A DNA stretch of 64,000 bases, taken from contig JAPQWV010000679.1 in assembly GCA_027422505.1 (NCBI GenBank), positions 62,001-126,000 of the forward strand. Direction: 5' to 3'. The notes under the pieces are model-generated. The model was given only the letters and a program-made list of their open reading frames with translations. It was not told the origin of the DNA and did not search any database. This document shows positions 35,290-46,309 of the stretch, piece after piece (position 1 is the first letter of the stretch; each line of letters starts with the position of its first letter). The position numbers were made by a program, and so were the translations under genes. The DNA is from Craterostigma plantagineum. Its lineage: Eukaryota > Streptophyta > Magnoliopsida > Lamiales > Linderniaceae.

Positions 35290-36200
35290 ATATGATTGGA
35301 AATAAAATAAACAAAATCAAAATACCCACAGACACACACACACACACTCACCCGCACTCTTCAACCTTAAGAACATCTCCAATGAATACTCAATTTTGGT
35401 ATAAAACACAAAATAAAGTACGTCTCTACTCCGATGAAACTCTATATTTTACGTTATTATAGCGTTGTTATACAGGGATACTCTTTTTTTTATAGTACAA
35501 ATAATTCTCAACACTAATATAGTGTTACAATTTATTTGTTTTTATTTTATTTAAAACTAATTGTAATTATATTTCAAATTGTTATTATAAATAAAAGTAA
35601 CGTTAATTTTCTTTTATTTATTGATTATTTTATTTAAATATAAGAACAAATACTATAATAATATAAACTAACAGTTGTTATATTATTTTTGAATGACTAA
35701 ATTATGATATAATAAGTAGAGATATTTTTTAGAGAAAAAATGCAGTTAATGGATTGTACTAAAAATTAATGTAGAAAATATAGTTAATTGATTGGAGTAA
35801 AAGCACTGTAACAACTGTATTTTTATGTAAAATTAACTCTGATTTTGTGTCGAGGAGGTACTCTAACGACCCATATTGTATAGGATCGAATTGATCAAGT
35901 AATGAGTACAAATCCTCACAAACCTCTCGAATAATAAAGTTTACGTCTAATACTATATAATATATCCAATATTCATTAGATTTATAAGAGGATTCACTTT
36001 CAAATATCAGTGCCAAATGATATATTTAATTCGTTTTACTTTGTTGAGTTTTTACTGCATTGCATGATCTATCAGTTCGTATTTATCTATTTGTCAACAT
36101 GCATGTGCACATCACTAAACCGCATTTACTAATCTGATGTGTGTTGGCGCTTTTTGCGCAAGATCATCCACATGTACATTTCTCATTATAATTTAATGGA
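35290..36200. other. AT-rich intergenic DNA with (CA)n and a possible old MITE
   Basis: A short CA repeat lies at 35331-35347. The segment from AACATCTCCAATG (35371) to a GATTGGAG-like block near 35800 could be a decayed MITE, because CATCTCCAAT is a common MITE end, but its partner is weak. No gene is visible. Confidence 0.35.
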
Positions 36201-36202
36201 TA

Positions 36203-36608
36203 TTTACACATAAATACCTAATTGAGTAAATTTTTTACACATAGGTACTCATGTCAGTAAATTTTACAGATAGTACCCGATTTAATTTTTACCAGTTTCT
36301 TCAGTCACGCCGTACCTTGTGTGTGTATGACGTACTATAACATGTTGATATACGGTACCTAAATGTGTTCGTACGGCGTACAATTTAAATAGGACGTACC
36401 TAAATGTGCTAATACGGCGTACTATTTTATATTATATAGCGTACTAAAATGAGTTGAGATAGGGTGCCCTAATGTGTTGTATGGCGTACTTGCAGCGGAT
36501 CGGGTACCTAGCTGCAAAAAATTTATTCTGGTAAGTACCTACATATAAAAAAATTTTGACAGGGTACTACATTACAAGTTTTTTTACAGAGGGGTATTTA
36601 TGTGTAAA
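36203..36608. mobile_element. MITE with 16-bp perfect ends and GTAC-rich interior
   Basis: TTTACACATAAATACC at 36203-36218 is matched by GGTATTTATGTGTAAA at 36593-36608. Similarity continues inward as AGTAAATTTTTTACA against TGTAAAAAAACTT. The interior holds about eight CGTAC or GGTAC words (for example ACGGCGTAC). The end resembles the MULE-1 end (CTACACATAAATCCCC), so it may be a deletion derivative of a related MULE. I find no convincing 9-bp target duplication. Confidence 0.65.
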
Positions 36609-37284
36609 GACCCCATTTTAAGTATTGGGTCCTTAAAAAGAAATATTATTTATACAGTTCCCATTATCATAGTCGAGATCCCCAGGGAAACAAAAAAAGG
36701 TTTCTTCTATCTAAAAAGTGTGAATGTGCGATTTTTCTTGCACGACATGGTCAATTTAATATTAAAGATAGCTAGGGTTCGTAGGTTACCATACATAGGC
36801 TCGGACAAGAGTAAGTTAACGTATGAACTCAATCGTACGATGCGATATCATGGAAGGCAATAAAACCAATCAATTCTTTTCCAAAGGAACACAGAGTGAT
36901 GACCAAAACAATGTATAAATGTGCATAATCTACATTTTTGTTACAGACGAACTGGAATAAAAAGACCAAGAAAAGCCATTGAAATGGAAAAAAAGGTGAC
37001 ATAACCACAGCGAAGCATCAATGAGTATATCACCAAACAAAGTACCACCGCTTTAATGAATATAATTTAAACAAATGGTACATGCTTGACTAATGCTACC
37101 ATATCCATGCACGATCAAGTAAGCAATGTTACTGAAAATCATTGCAAGAATATTCAAATTGAATGGGTGTGGTCACACATTAATAATTAGTCACAAATTC
37201 TATTCTACTTGATCCTTTGAAATTGTTCCATGTAGACTTGACACGAGAAATATTTGCCAGAAGGATTAATCAAAATATAAATAC

Positions 37285-37735
37285 ACTAAGGTAAAGCTTA
37301 AGCTTTTAATTTAACTGTTAATTTAGCACGATATCAGAGTTAGGACCAAGAGGTCACGAGTAGGAATCCTCACAACACCAAGAAATTCCACTTATAAAGA
37401 TATACAAGAGAGAAATCTATCTCCACCCAAAGGGCATAACCTAGTGGAATTTTCAAGGAGGAGCTTTTAGGTTGAAATCCATTAGGAAAATCTTGGTTTT
37501 CGATGTTGAGTGGTGAATTTGGGCATTCTCACATGACCCCGAGAATCTCATCCTCGTATAGTATGCAACACAAATCCATAGCCAATTGAGTGAGAATACC
37601 CCGGATTGTGAAAGGAAATATATATCGGCCTAAGCGTCGGACGTGTTGAAAAATAACATATATTGAATGAGAATATGATACACTATCTTAAAGTTTAAGC
37701 TTTTAGGTGAAATAGTCATTTAACAATTAATCCTA
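37285..37735 (+). mobile_element. Decayed TRIM/LTR-type fragment
   Basis: AAGCTTAAGCTTTTA-type sequence occurs at 37297-37312 and again near 37690-37705 with TAGGTGAAATAGTCATTTAAC. The first copy is followed by CGATATCAGAGTTAGGACC, a worn form of the initiator-Met tRNA primer site (TGGTATCAGAG). Similar pairs bound small non-coding LTR elements in plants. Both ends are too diverged to set exact limits. Confidence 0.35.
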
Positions 37736-37739
37736 CTAA

Positions 37740-39044
37740 AAAAGTGGTAGCCACCCCATAATGAGTAGTTCGGTTAAAATTCGATTCAAAATATACTTAA
37801 TCAGAGTGTAGAAATTAGGTTGTGTTGTGTGGGAATACTTCCATGAAAAAAGAAAAAGGTAGACGTGTAGATATTTTTAACAGGTGCCAAATATTTACAT
37901 TTTCATATTAACCTCACAAGCCATTTGTGGGTTGATCGTGTGCAATGTATTTGCATGTCGGAATCACAACGACAGCATACACACCAAACAATTACATAAA
38001 AGCTTGCATGGAGAATTGAAAAGAATTTTCAACGCCATGAAATGCAATAATAGCATTGAGATCAGAGATAGAGTTTAAAGATGCCATGAGAAATCAGCCA
38101 ATGAAGATTAGGCAAATTTAATTGATGAAGTAACGCCTTTCAAACTTTCCTCGTCAAACTATCTATTCGTCTCTACCAATGCAGTGAGTCAAAAGGTGCA
38201 ATAAATACAATTAAAAAATGGAATTTAATTGTTGGAGATAAAGCTAGAAATTGGGTTTGTTTTGGACTTTTTTGTCCCATATTTCTGTAATAAGATCATA
38301 AAGATTACGATAACTTGGGTGTTATAGCTGATTTTTGTAATATAATTATGACTGCCCCTGCCCCTTCAATGAAAAAAATGATAAAAAGTCGCAAGATTTG
38401 AATTTTTTGTTAATTAATAAATAATCTCTAGTTCTCCAACACCGCTTCAGAAAACCCTCCATAAAAATAAAACCCTTCTTGACCTTCAAGTTTTCGAACT
38501 CCAAAACAATATTAAATATTCACATCGACCTATATCGAAATATTTTTCCATCAACCTTCTAGGCTCCTCACAAAACGAAAATTAAACACAAAATATTATA
38601 ATAAATTTATATAAATTAGAGGACCAAAAATAGGGAAGCTGATCAGTTTCACCCATATCTCTTCTCTTTCTCTGATAAGTGTGTGTGTTCTGTGTAAATT
38701 TCAGTACGTTTTTCAGGTCTGCGTCATCATCATCACACCCCTCGTGCATTAAGGGCTCTCTTTCTCTCTGTTGAAAAAAAAAAATGAAAAATTCTATTAT
38801 AAGCCCCAACATGTGCTTCCTATAAAAGGGGATTTATTTGCCTTGTGTGTTGATATAATTCACGCACAATTATTGCAAGAAAACGCTTAGTTTTGAGGGA
38901 AAATAATATGATCACTACAACAGTTTTGCAGCTGTTCTTGAGGTGTTTTTAAAAATAAATAAATTATTACTTTGAGAGAGAACTAAGACTGTTCATTCAT
39001 TTGAGTTGAACTGAATTTATACAGGAGTAGGTGATGCTATAGTG
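37740..39044 (+). promoter_or_regulatory. WOX9 upstream region, no other gene seen
   Basis: This is AT-rich DNA upstream of WOX9. I see no conserved frame or bounded transposon. It presumably holds the WOX9 promoter. A CTCTTTCTCTCTG-type stretch and an (A)11 run are the only simple features. Confidence 0.4.
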
Positions 39045-39045
39045 G

Positions 39046-39056
39046 GCTATATAAGA
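39046..39056 (+). promoter_or_regulatory. WOX9 TATA box
   Basis: GGCTATATAAG is a good plant TATA match 124 bp upstream of the start codon. A CTTT microsatellite (39097-39120) and a purine-rich leader follow, so transcription probably starts near 39080. Confidence 0.7.
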
Positions 39057-39096
39057 AGAGGATGCTGTCTTAGCCTTAGCAAAACCAAAACACTCA

Positions 39097-39120
39097 CTTC
39101 TTTCTTTCTTTCTTTCTTTC
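39097..39120 (+). repeat. (CTTT)n microsatellite in the WOX9 leader
   Basis: About six CTTT units lie between the TATA box and the start codon. CT-rich leaders are common in plant developmental genes. Confidence 0.75.
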
Positions 39121-39179
39121 TACAAGAAGCATTAAAAGAACGTAAAGAAAAAACGAAGAGATTTCATAGCTGAGAATCA

Positions 39180-40999
39180 ATGGCTTCTTCGAATAGGCAC
39201 TGGCCAAGCATGTTCAAGTCCAAGCCTTCTCATCATCATCACCAATGGCAACATGATATGAACTCTTCTTCTCTATTGTCAGGTGCTCACAGAACCCCTT
39301 ATGCTCAAGGTAACGAATCTTATCTAAAATATCATCTGATTTCATTACAGTGTTCGGTTGATATCATGTACCATTGCAATGGCCATGGGTTTAAAAATTT
39401 GATTTTTTTTAAAAGGGTGTGAAGAGAGAACGCCTGAGCCTAAGCCGAGATGGAACCCTAGGCCTGAGCAGATTCGAATACTCGAAGCTATCTTCAACTC
39501 AGGCATGGTGAATCCTCCGAGGGATGAGATCAAGAAGATTAGGGCTCAGTTGCAAGAGTTCGGACAAGTCGGAGATGCCAACGTTTTCTATTGGTTTCAG
39601 AACAGAAAGTCGAGGAGCAAACACAAGCAGCGCCAGCTACTTCAGACCGCCGCCGCCGCCGCCGGAAAATCTCAACCCAGCAACAACAACACGCCTTCGC
39701 CGCCGCCTCCGCTTGTACCAGCAGCAGCCACCGCAGCAGTAACTGCTCCGCCGCCGCCGTCGACGTTCTCATCCAATTCATCATCTGACAAATCGTCATC
39801 CCTCCACAGCATATCTTCCAAGGAGAGAACCCCTAATAATAATCAGTTGCTTTCGGTCGGTTCGACCACTGTAATGGACCTTCTGAATTCGCCTACTGCT
39901 TCAGTGAATCAGCCATTTTTCCATGGTAATTCCTCAGCTGATCAGTTCTTGAACGAACCCTTCTTTTTTCCTCACGTTATTACTCAGAAGATCAGCAGCG
40001 AAGGGTTTTGCTTCCCTGAGGTTGTCTCCAGCGTAGTTTGCGATGATCCTCATCATAACAGTGGTGTCGCCGGCGTTGGGAGCTGTTCGAATAATCTTCT
40101 TCTCAGTGAGCTTATGCTGATGAACAGTTGCCCATCAAAGAATAAGGTCGGTGATATTGAATTAGAACAGCAACTCAGTCAATATGCTGCTACGACTACT
40201 ACTGTACAAAGCTGTGTTGATAATACCCCAATTCTCTCGGTCCCATCTCCAATCAGTCATCATAATCTTCATGGTACGTTTTTTTCTCAACTTTAATTTC
40301 TGCATCTATCGTGTGATACGATTAATTCCCCTTCCATTTTAGGGTTTTTTAAGGTTGAAATATTGTACAAAGATGTGATTTTCCTCACCCACTGGAATAT
40401 GGTATTTTTCATTTGATCATCTAAACAATATGTTTCCTTAAGGTAGCTAGGGTTCTTCAATACAAAGTAGAGACGAGAATTCTTATGCCATAGATTGCGA
40501 AAAATTGACAGGAAAATAAACTCTTGTCTTTGGCCCGTAAAATGTGTTCCCTTGTTCCTTACAACGTATGCATGGATTGACTTGTGCCCTTATCTTTTCT
40601 AAATTTAAGACCGTGAACAGTCCTATCTATCTCAACAAGATATTATATTCACATTTATATATCTATCCATGTATGATGAGATATCAATCAAGAAAGTGAC
40701 GACTGATTTGACGTTCCTTCCTCCTTATAATATAATAATTAATTAAAATAGGCGAGGCTAATATTGGTGGGCCCACAAGCAATAAATCGACGGTGTTCAT
40801 CAACGATGTGTGCTTTGAGGTTGGCTATGGACCGTTCAATGTAAGAGAAGCTTTCGGGTACGACGCAATGCTGATGCAATCATCCACTGGGCAAGCCGTA
40901 CTTACGAACGAGTGGGGAATAACTCTTCAGCCCTTACAGAATGGTGCTTTCTACTATCTTGTCCGAGCACCACCCTTTGCGAATGATCGAACCATTTGA
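39180..40999 (+). CDS. WOX9: WUSCHEL-related homeobox protein, WOX9/STIMPY type
   Basis: This nuclear transcription factor sustains meristem and embryo growth and affects inflorescence form in several eudicots. Exons 39180-39309, 39416-40273 and 40752-40999 join cleanly (GT-AG) into 411 residues. The start [16 protein letters not shown] is characteristic of the WOX8/9 clade. The WOX homeodomain spans about residues 55-120: [18 protein letters not shown], then [18 protein letters not shown], and helix 3 [19 protein letters not shown]. The middle is rich in Ala, Pro, Ser and Asn. The C-terminal block [12 protein letters not shown]...[10 protein letters not shown]...[13 protein letters not shown] is the conserved clade tail. 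It has a good TATA box and no frame break, so it is probably functional. The nearest bounded transposon upstream is about 2.6 kb away. Confidence 0.95.
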
Positions 41000-43018
41000 T
41001 TTGGTAAATTATATTACAACATTTGATTAAAAGCTTTACTATGTAATGAATGGTAATAGTCTATGTTGTTCTTGGGCTGCTGTCTGAGGAAACAGATTTA
41101 AGAAGGTGTTCATTGGAGGTGATGAAGATCGCAGGGCTTTGGGGTGGATTTGTTCGCTTTGTTAGTTTGCTTTTTCTCTTGATTTGTTTGCTTTTCATAT
41201 TTCGATGTCGAACATAAATCTATGAAGTTTTCAGCAATAGTGATATCAAGTAAGAGTTAGATTATTGGTGCAATAGCTAGCTATATAGGATTATATATTT
41301 ATATATATTAGAACCTCAAGTGCTTCTGCACTCTAATATCAAATCTTTTTTTTTTCTTTCGTATAGCTAAGCTTGGGACTGTTTTTTCTCGAATCTTCCT
41401 CATCTTAATTAACGCCATGGCAAACGTATTATTATCTTTGGCATTGTATGCATTCGAAGGTCCATGTTTATGTATATAGGGTTTAATCAATAAGAACATA
41501 TATATATATATATAATTATATAATATATATACATCATATAAATTATAATGAAGAGAATAACATTGTTACAACTTGCATGTGTAGTCAACTCAAAGGACAT
41601 TACTATTCTAACACAACTCGTCATCACCTAGGATATCTTGTTCTCCATTTGATTATCTGTTTTTCAGCTTTATTTCTTCCACTTTCTTTTCGTACCCCAA
41701 AACAAAATATTTTTGTTTAAAAGAAAAGAAAAGAAATACATAGCTAGTCCTGAAATATGGCGCAAGCACGAAGAATCAACAACACTGTTGCGTGAGTGCA
41801 GTGTTGTGTCAATCCATTGAAGATTCCCACTTTGGCACTTTTCTTGCAGCTACTATTGTCTTACATACATACACTACACACACAATTTAATTTTGTGCTA
41901 ACTATTTAATTATTCAGCCCTATTTCTTCTTCTCATCTTCTTCGAATTATATCCTTGTGAATAATCCCTAACTATAGGATCGTTCATCGAACTTCATAGG
42001 ATCGATTATTGAACATCACACGCATGCATTCGTTCTATCTAAAGTCAAGCTGCGCAAGCAAAAGATGTATATATATATATATATATATATATGATATGCT
42101 AATTGCGCGCAGTTATCTCTCTCTGTGTTAGGGCTGAGTTGGTTGAGTGATGCAGAATGATTACGTGCAAAATGGTCAACTTTTTCTGTATATTTATAGT
42201 TACTGTAATTGAAAGCTTTGAGTGACTTTTGAGAGACGAAGAAATCATCTGCAAAAATACCCTTTTTCCTTCAATTCGTCAGTAGCTGTAGTGTATTGTT
42301 GCATGAAACATCACATTTGACAGTAAGTAATGATCATATTCCACATAAACCATTGCACATACACATACACGTACACGTACAAACATGTTCGTAATTATGT
42401 AAAGGGACCGAGTGTGTATATATATATTTATGTGATGTTGGAAGTTATGATATGTCGATCTTTTAAGGTGAGACAAAGTGATTTGCTTTTTGCAACGTGG
42501 GGTAGTGTCCTTGAACGAGACAACATTTGAAAGCAAAGCCAAACTCTGAATTAGGTATTTTGGGATGTGTGGGTTATAATGTCCTGTCCTTGTCTTTCAC
42601 ATCAGACCCCATACTTCTTCAACCACTATTTTCTTGATTATCCATCACTAGTCCTACTGTTTTCTTAATTAAAATTCAATAATATTACAAAAATAAAAAA
42701 TAAAAAAAAAGGAAAACCTAAGGGGTCCACGTTCAATTCGGGCTTATACAATATGCTAAGCCCACGCAAGTATGATAAAAATCAAGACACACAAATTCAA
42801 GAAAACCCAATGAGATGAAGACAATTCAAGAATCTCTTCTAATCTAATTTGTTGGCCTTCTAACGGTTAAAACAACCTAAGAATAGATACGGTAATAGTC
42901 AGAAATTGGTACTCGGACTAGACAATGCACTATCGACAACTAAGACAAAGGCACTCAACGGTTGACAAGCAATACGAATCACGTTATGTCGTACCTGTCG
43001 AAATTGTCGGCCGAATAA
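41000..43018. other. Intergenic region with (TA)n repeats, no gene seen
   Basis: The WOX9 3' UTR probably occupies the first few hundred bases. TA microsatellites occur at about 41500-41530 and 42068-42093. The rest is AT-rich without conserved frames or clear transposon ends. Confidence 0.5.
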
Positions 43019-44876
43019 CTATACGATGGTCTTATAATTATTGGAAGCTTCATAGAGATCGTGGGGCCAGCCATCTCTCAAGTTGGCTTTTCCCCTTCCC
43101 TTAACAGTTCGTTGCTGATGCTTCTCACTTGGGAGCGCAGCGGTTAAATCTCCCATTTGCTTCTGCAGATTAGCAACGGATTCACCGTTCGCTTTCCCCC
43201 CGGGCGATTTCTTGGGCTCCACGCGCTTCACCTCGAGCCTATACAGAGCACATGCGTCGTAATTCTTAAGTTCGTATTCGAAGAGGTGCCATTCGAAGTT
43301 CTCCATTGGCTGAGGATCCATGTAGTAAGATCTCTTCAAACCTCCAAACTCCTTCATCGTTTGCTTCCTCGATACGTGCCATCCTCTCCCATTGTAATCT
43401 GGGAGTGACCTTTGCTTTCGGTTCCCAATTTCGAAGGCCCTTCGAGGCTTGTCGAAGAAAAGCCACTCCCTGATAGCTTCACCGTCTAAAACAGTGAGGT
43501 CGAAGAACTCTGTGAAAGAAAACGAGGTCAAAATGCAAGTTAGCCAGACAATGATTTCAATGAAAATGAGCTTCTAGTAAACTTTTATCAGGTGCATTCC
43601 AAGGGGATTTAGCAGTAGCAGCACCCTCACATTCATGGATGCCAACGTCTTTTCTTTGTGAATTCGCACTAAGGGCGGCGAAGAGCAAATTGTCTTTTAA
43701 GCCAATCCCGCCAGGTCGAACCACGGGCGGGCGACCGAGGAAGCCCTCACTGGGTGCATCCCAGCGTGATAGCTACTGCAATAGTTGTCGGGCTTTCTTC
43801 GCTCCATTCTTGGCCAAGTGCTGGCCTGGTGCAGTCCAAAGGGCGCATTTTGGTCCCAAGAATGCATAAGTTGGAGGGTCGAAGCTCTGTTGATAGTCCG
43901 AAACTTGAGCCCTTCATCTTCACATGCGAACCCAGTGCCACTAAACCCGGGAAAGCAATGTGGTCCAAACTCTTGAGGGAAATCAAATGAATGATAATTT
44001 AACTGTGTTGCAATGTCCGTGTGGTTCGTTCCCATTTGTTCATTGACCGCCATGCAAGCACTCTTGCACTCCTCGACCAGTGTGAGGCCTTGTTCACGAG
44101 GACCATTCGGCATACTCATATTGTTTATCACCATACTGTGGCACTCATGGGAGTAGGTTTGAACTCATCAACCAATTGCAAGCCCCTTTCTTGAGAACCC
44201 TTAGACAAATCAAAGCATGCAAACCAATTATGGCAAAGCAAAATTAGCATAGACTTGTGATAACAGCCATCATAATCACATGAAAGCATCCTCATTTCTC
44301 AGCCCAACCAACCAACAGGTTATGATTAATCACGGGAGGAAATATCTCTATTCCGAAATTATGGAGCTTAAGAATGCGAAGAAGGAAATTTTTGCTGGAA
44401 AATCACTAACCTCTTGAGAGGTGGATCCATTTACCATCTTCTGTTCATCGGCTTCTGGCTTCGGCGCAGCTAATGGGCAGCTGATAGCATCATCGTCCTC
44501 GTCATGAAGCTGCAGCAGCCTCTTCTCAGACGAAAAACACAGGTATCTCCCTGTATAAAAAATCGCCCGATACAAATGTAAGCTTTTTAAATCGTTAACA
44601 CGAAGCTGCCACTTATATCTTCGTTCCAGTCATCAAAATCATTTACCAGTTGCAGAGAAGAAGCTAGAGAAGGCTCATTCAACTCAGCTTGCCATTCACG
44701 AAGCATCTGATGAACTTGCTCCTCGAGCACGGCCACATCAATAGTACGGCTCTCCTTTTGCGCGGACCGTAGATCACTGAAAAATCCCTGAAGATCATCG
44801 AAACGAATCCTTCTCTAACCTTGAAGAGCTGTTGTGATGAACAGTTGAGCGTGCCACTCTCGAAACCCTTTCCCAT
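43019..44876 (-). pseudogene. VOZ-type transcription factor (NAC-like), frame-broken
   Basis: Minus-strand translations match VOZ (vascular plant one-zinc-finger) proteins in order. The N-terminus at 44876-44690 begins MGKG and has a coiled segment (VAVLEEQVHQMLREW, in a shifted frame). An acidic block follows (about 44530-44430, LLQLHDEDDDAIS). The zinc-finger region lies at about 43990-43680, with [20 protein letters not shown] recovered in one frame. The NAC-like end is at 43531-43019, with [20 protein letters not shown] and [14 protein letters not shown]. The pieces lie in different frames, joined by single-base gains or losses around the zinc finger. The donor expected after the WNAP residues reads GA instead of GT. 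Normal VOZ proteins act with phytochrome B in flowering and stress. This copy looks dead, unless the indels are assembly errors. Confidence 0.8.
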
Positions 44877-46309
44877 CCAATGATCAATAGCTTATATCAC
44901 AACTCTGTAGAAGCTGAAATGTGACAAAACTCAGCAGTTAAGCTTTCGATCATGCAGAAACCACATACAAGTGACAAAGAAGCCCAAAATTAGGGAATCC
45001 AAAGCAACGTACCCTAAATTGGCGGCGGAATTTAAGAAAGACATACTAAAGCAACAGAATACCGAAAACTACCAACAAATATGAAACACATTCCGGAAAA
45101 ATAGGAAAATGAACACAGAATCAAACCCTAAAGAAATCAATCGATACCAGTTCGGAGTGAGGGTTGATTGATGGTGGTTTTTCCTTTGCAAAGGCCTTTA
45201 TGTTTCTCTCTGTTTGATTCTACTGATTTGCCCTTTCAAGTTTCAATTGTTCAATGGATATCGGCGAAAGATAGAATCGAGTCGGCTCGCCTTGACTTAA
45301 AATCGAGCGAACCTAAGCTTAAATTCAAAATTGTCAGAGTTTGAGCTTAAACTTTACTACGAGTGGCTTACGATCTTTTTTTCTTTGATGCATATTTCTT
45401 CTTCTACTACTATTATTATTATATAATCACAGAAATGTAAGAGTTCTCCTATTCCGCTAGTAACTTATATAATTAAATAATAAATATAAAAAAAATATTA
45501 ACTACCACGTGCTAATTCGCAATAACAATCATACTATCAAACATAATTTTTTATCAAACATATAATAACTACATATAGAAATTTGGATTTCGAGCTAATC
45601 TAAATTAGAAAATGTCAAATCTTCATGTTCGGCCTCGAGCTCAACTTGCAAGGTTGGACATAATAAGTTATTGACTTCAAACTTTAAGCTAAATAATTCG
45701 TTGAACTTGAACGCGAATTTAATATCATTACTATTATATAAAAGCTCAGGGATGGCTACAAATCGTTCAAATCTAAATTGATTTGGTGTGTAAATTTTCT
45801 CATTTATAAAATAATAAAATAAAATTAAATCTATACTATTACATAAAGGCTCAGCAAGGGCTATAAACCATCAAATTGGATTCTAATTTGGTGTGTAGAT
45901 TAGGAAATCAACCAATCATAAATTTTCTACAATTAATAATAATAATTAATAAAATAAAAAACTGCCCACGTCTCTTAATTGGGTGTTGTGTACAGTCAAA
46001 AGTGTTGCAGTTAGTTGGCCTTTCGCATGCTGTAAGAGATTGTGGAAGTTTTCTTATGGGCCTTCGTCGTTGTACATATCCATTTAGGTCCAAACTTTTA
46101 GCTCTTTCACTTGCATTTTTACATTTCTTGGAATCAAATTATGTAGCTTTGGCGATTTAATTTATCTATATAAAATGAACAATAATAAAAAAATCTAACT
46201 GCTTAGTGGCACCCACGTAGGGGGTGCACGTGACTTGTTAAAAGAAAATCACTCACTCCTCTCAATTAATTACTATGTTACCCCTCTATTAGTTAATATT
46301 ACCATGATG
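44877..46309. other. VOZ upstream region and old repeats
   Basis: The first 300 bp probably hold the leader and leader intron of the VOZ-like gene. An imperfect direct repeat of about 75 bp lies at 45735-45803 and 45826-45900 (GATTTGGTGTGTA-type end in both). Scattered TCGAGC words near 45280-45310 and 45640 resemble the repeat in formin intron 3. No other gene is visible. Confidence 0.45.
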
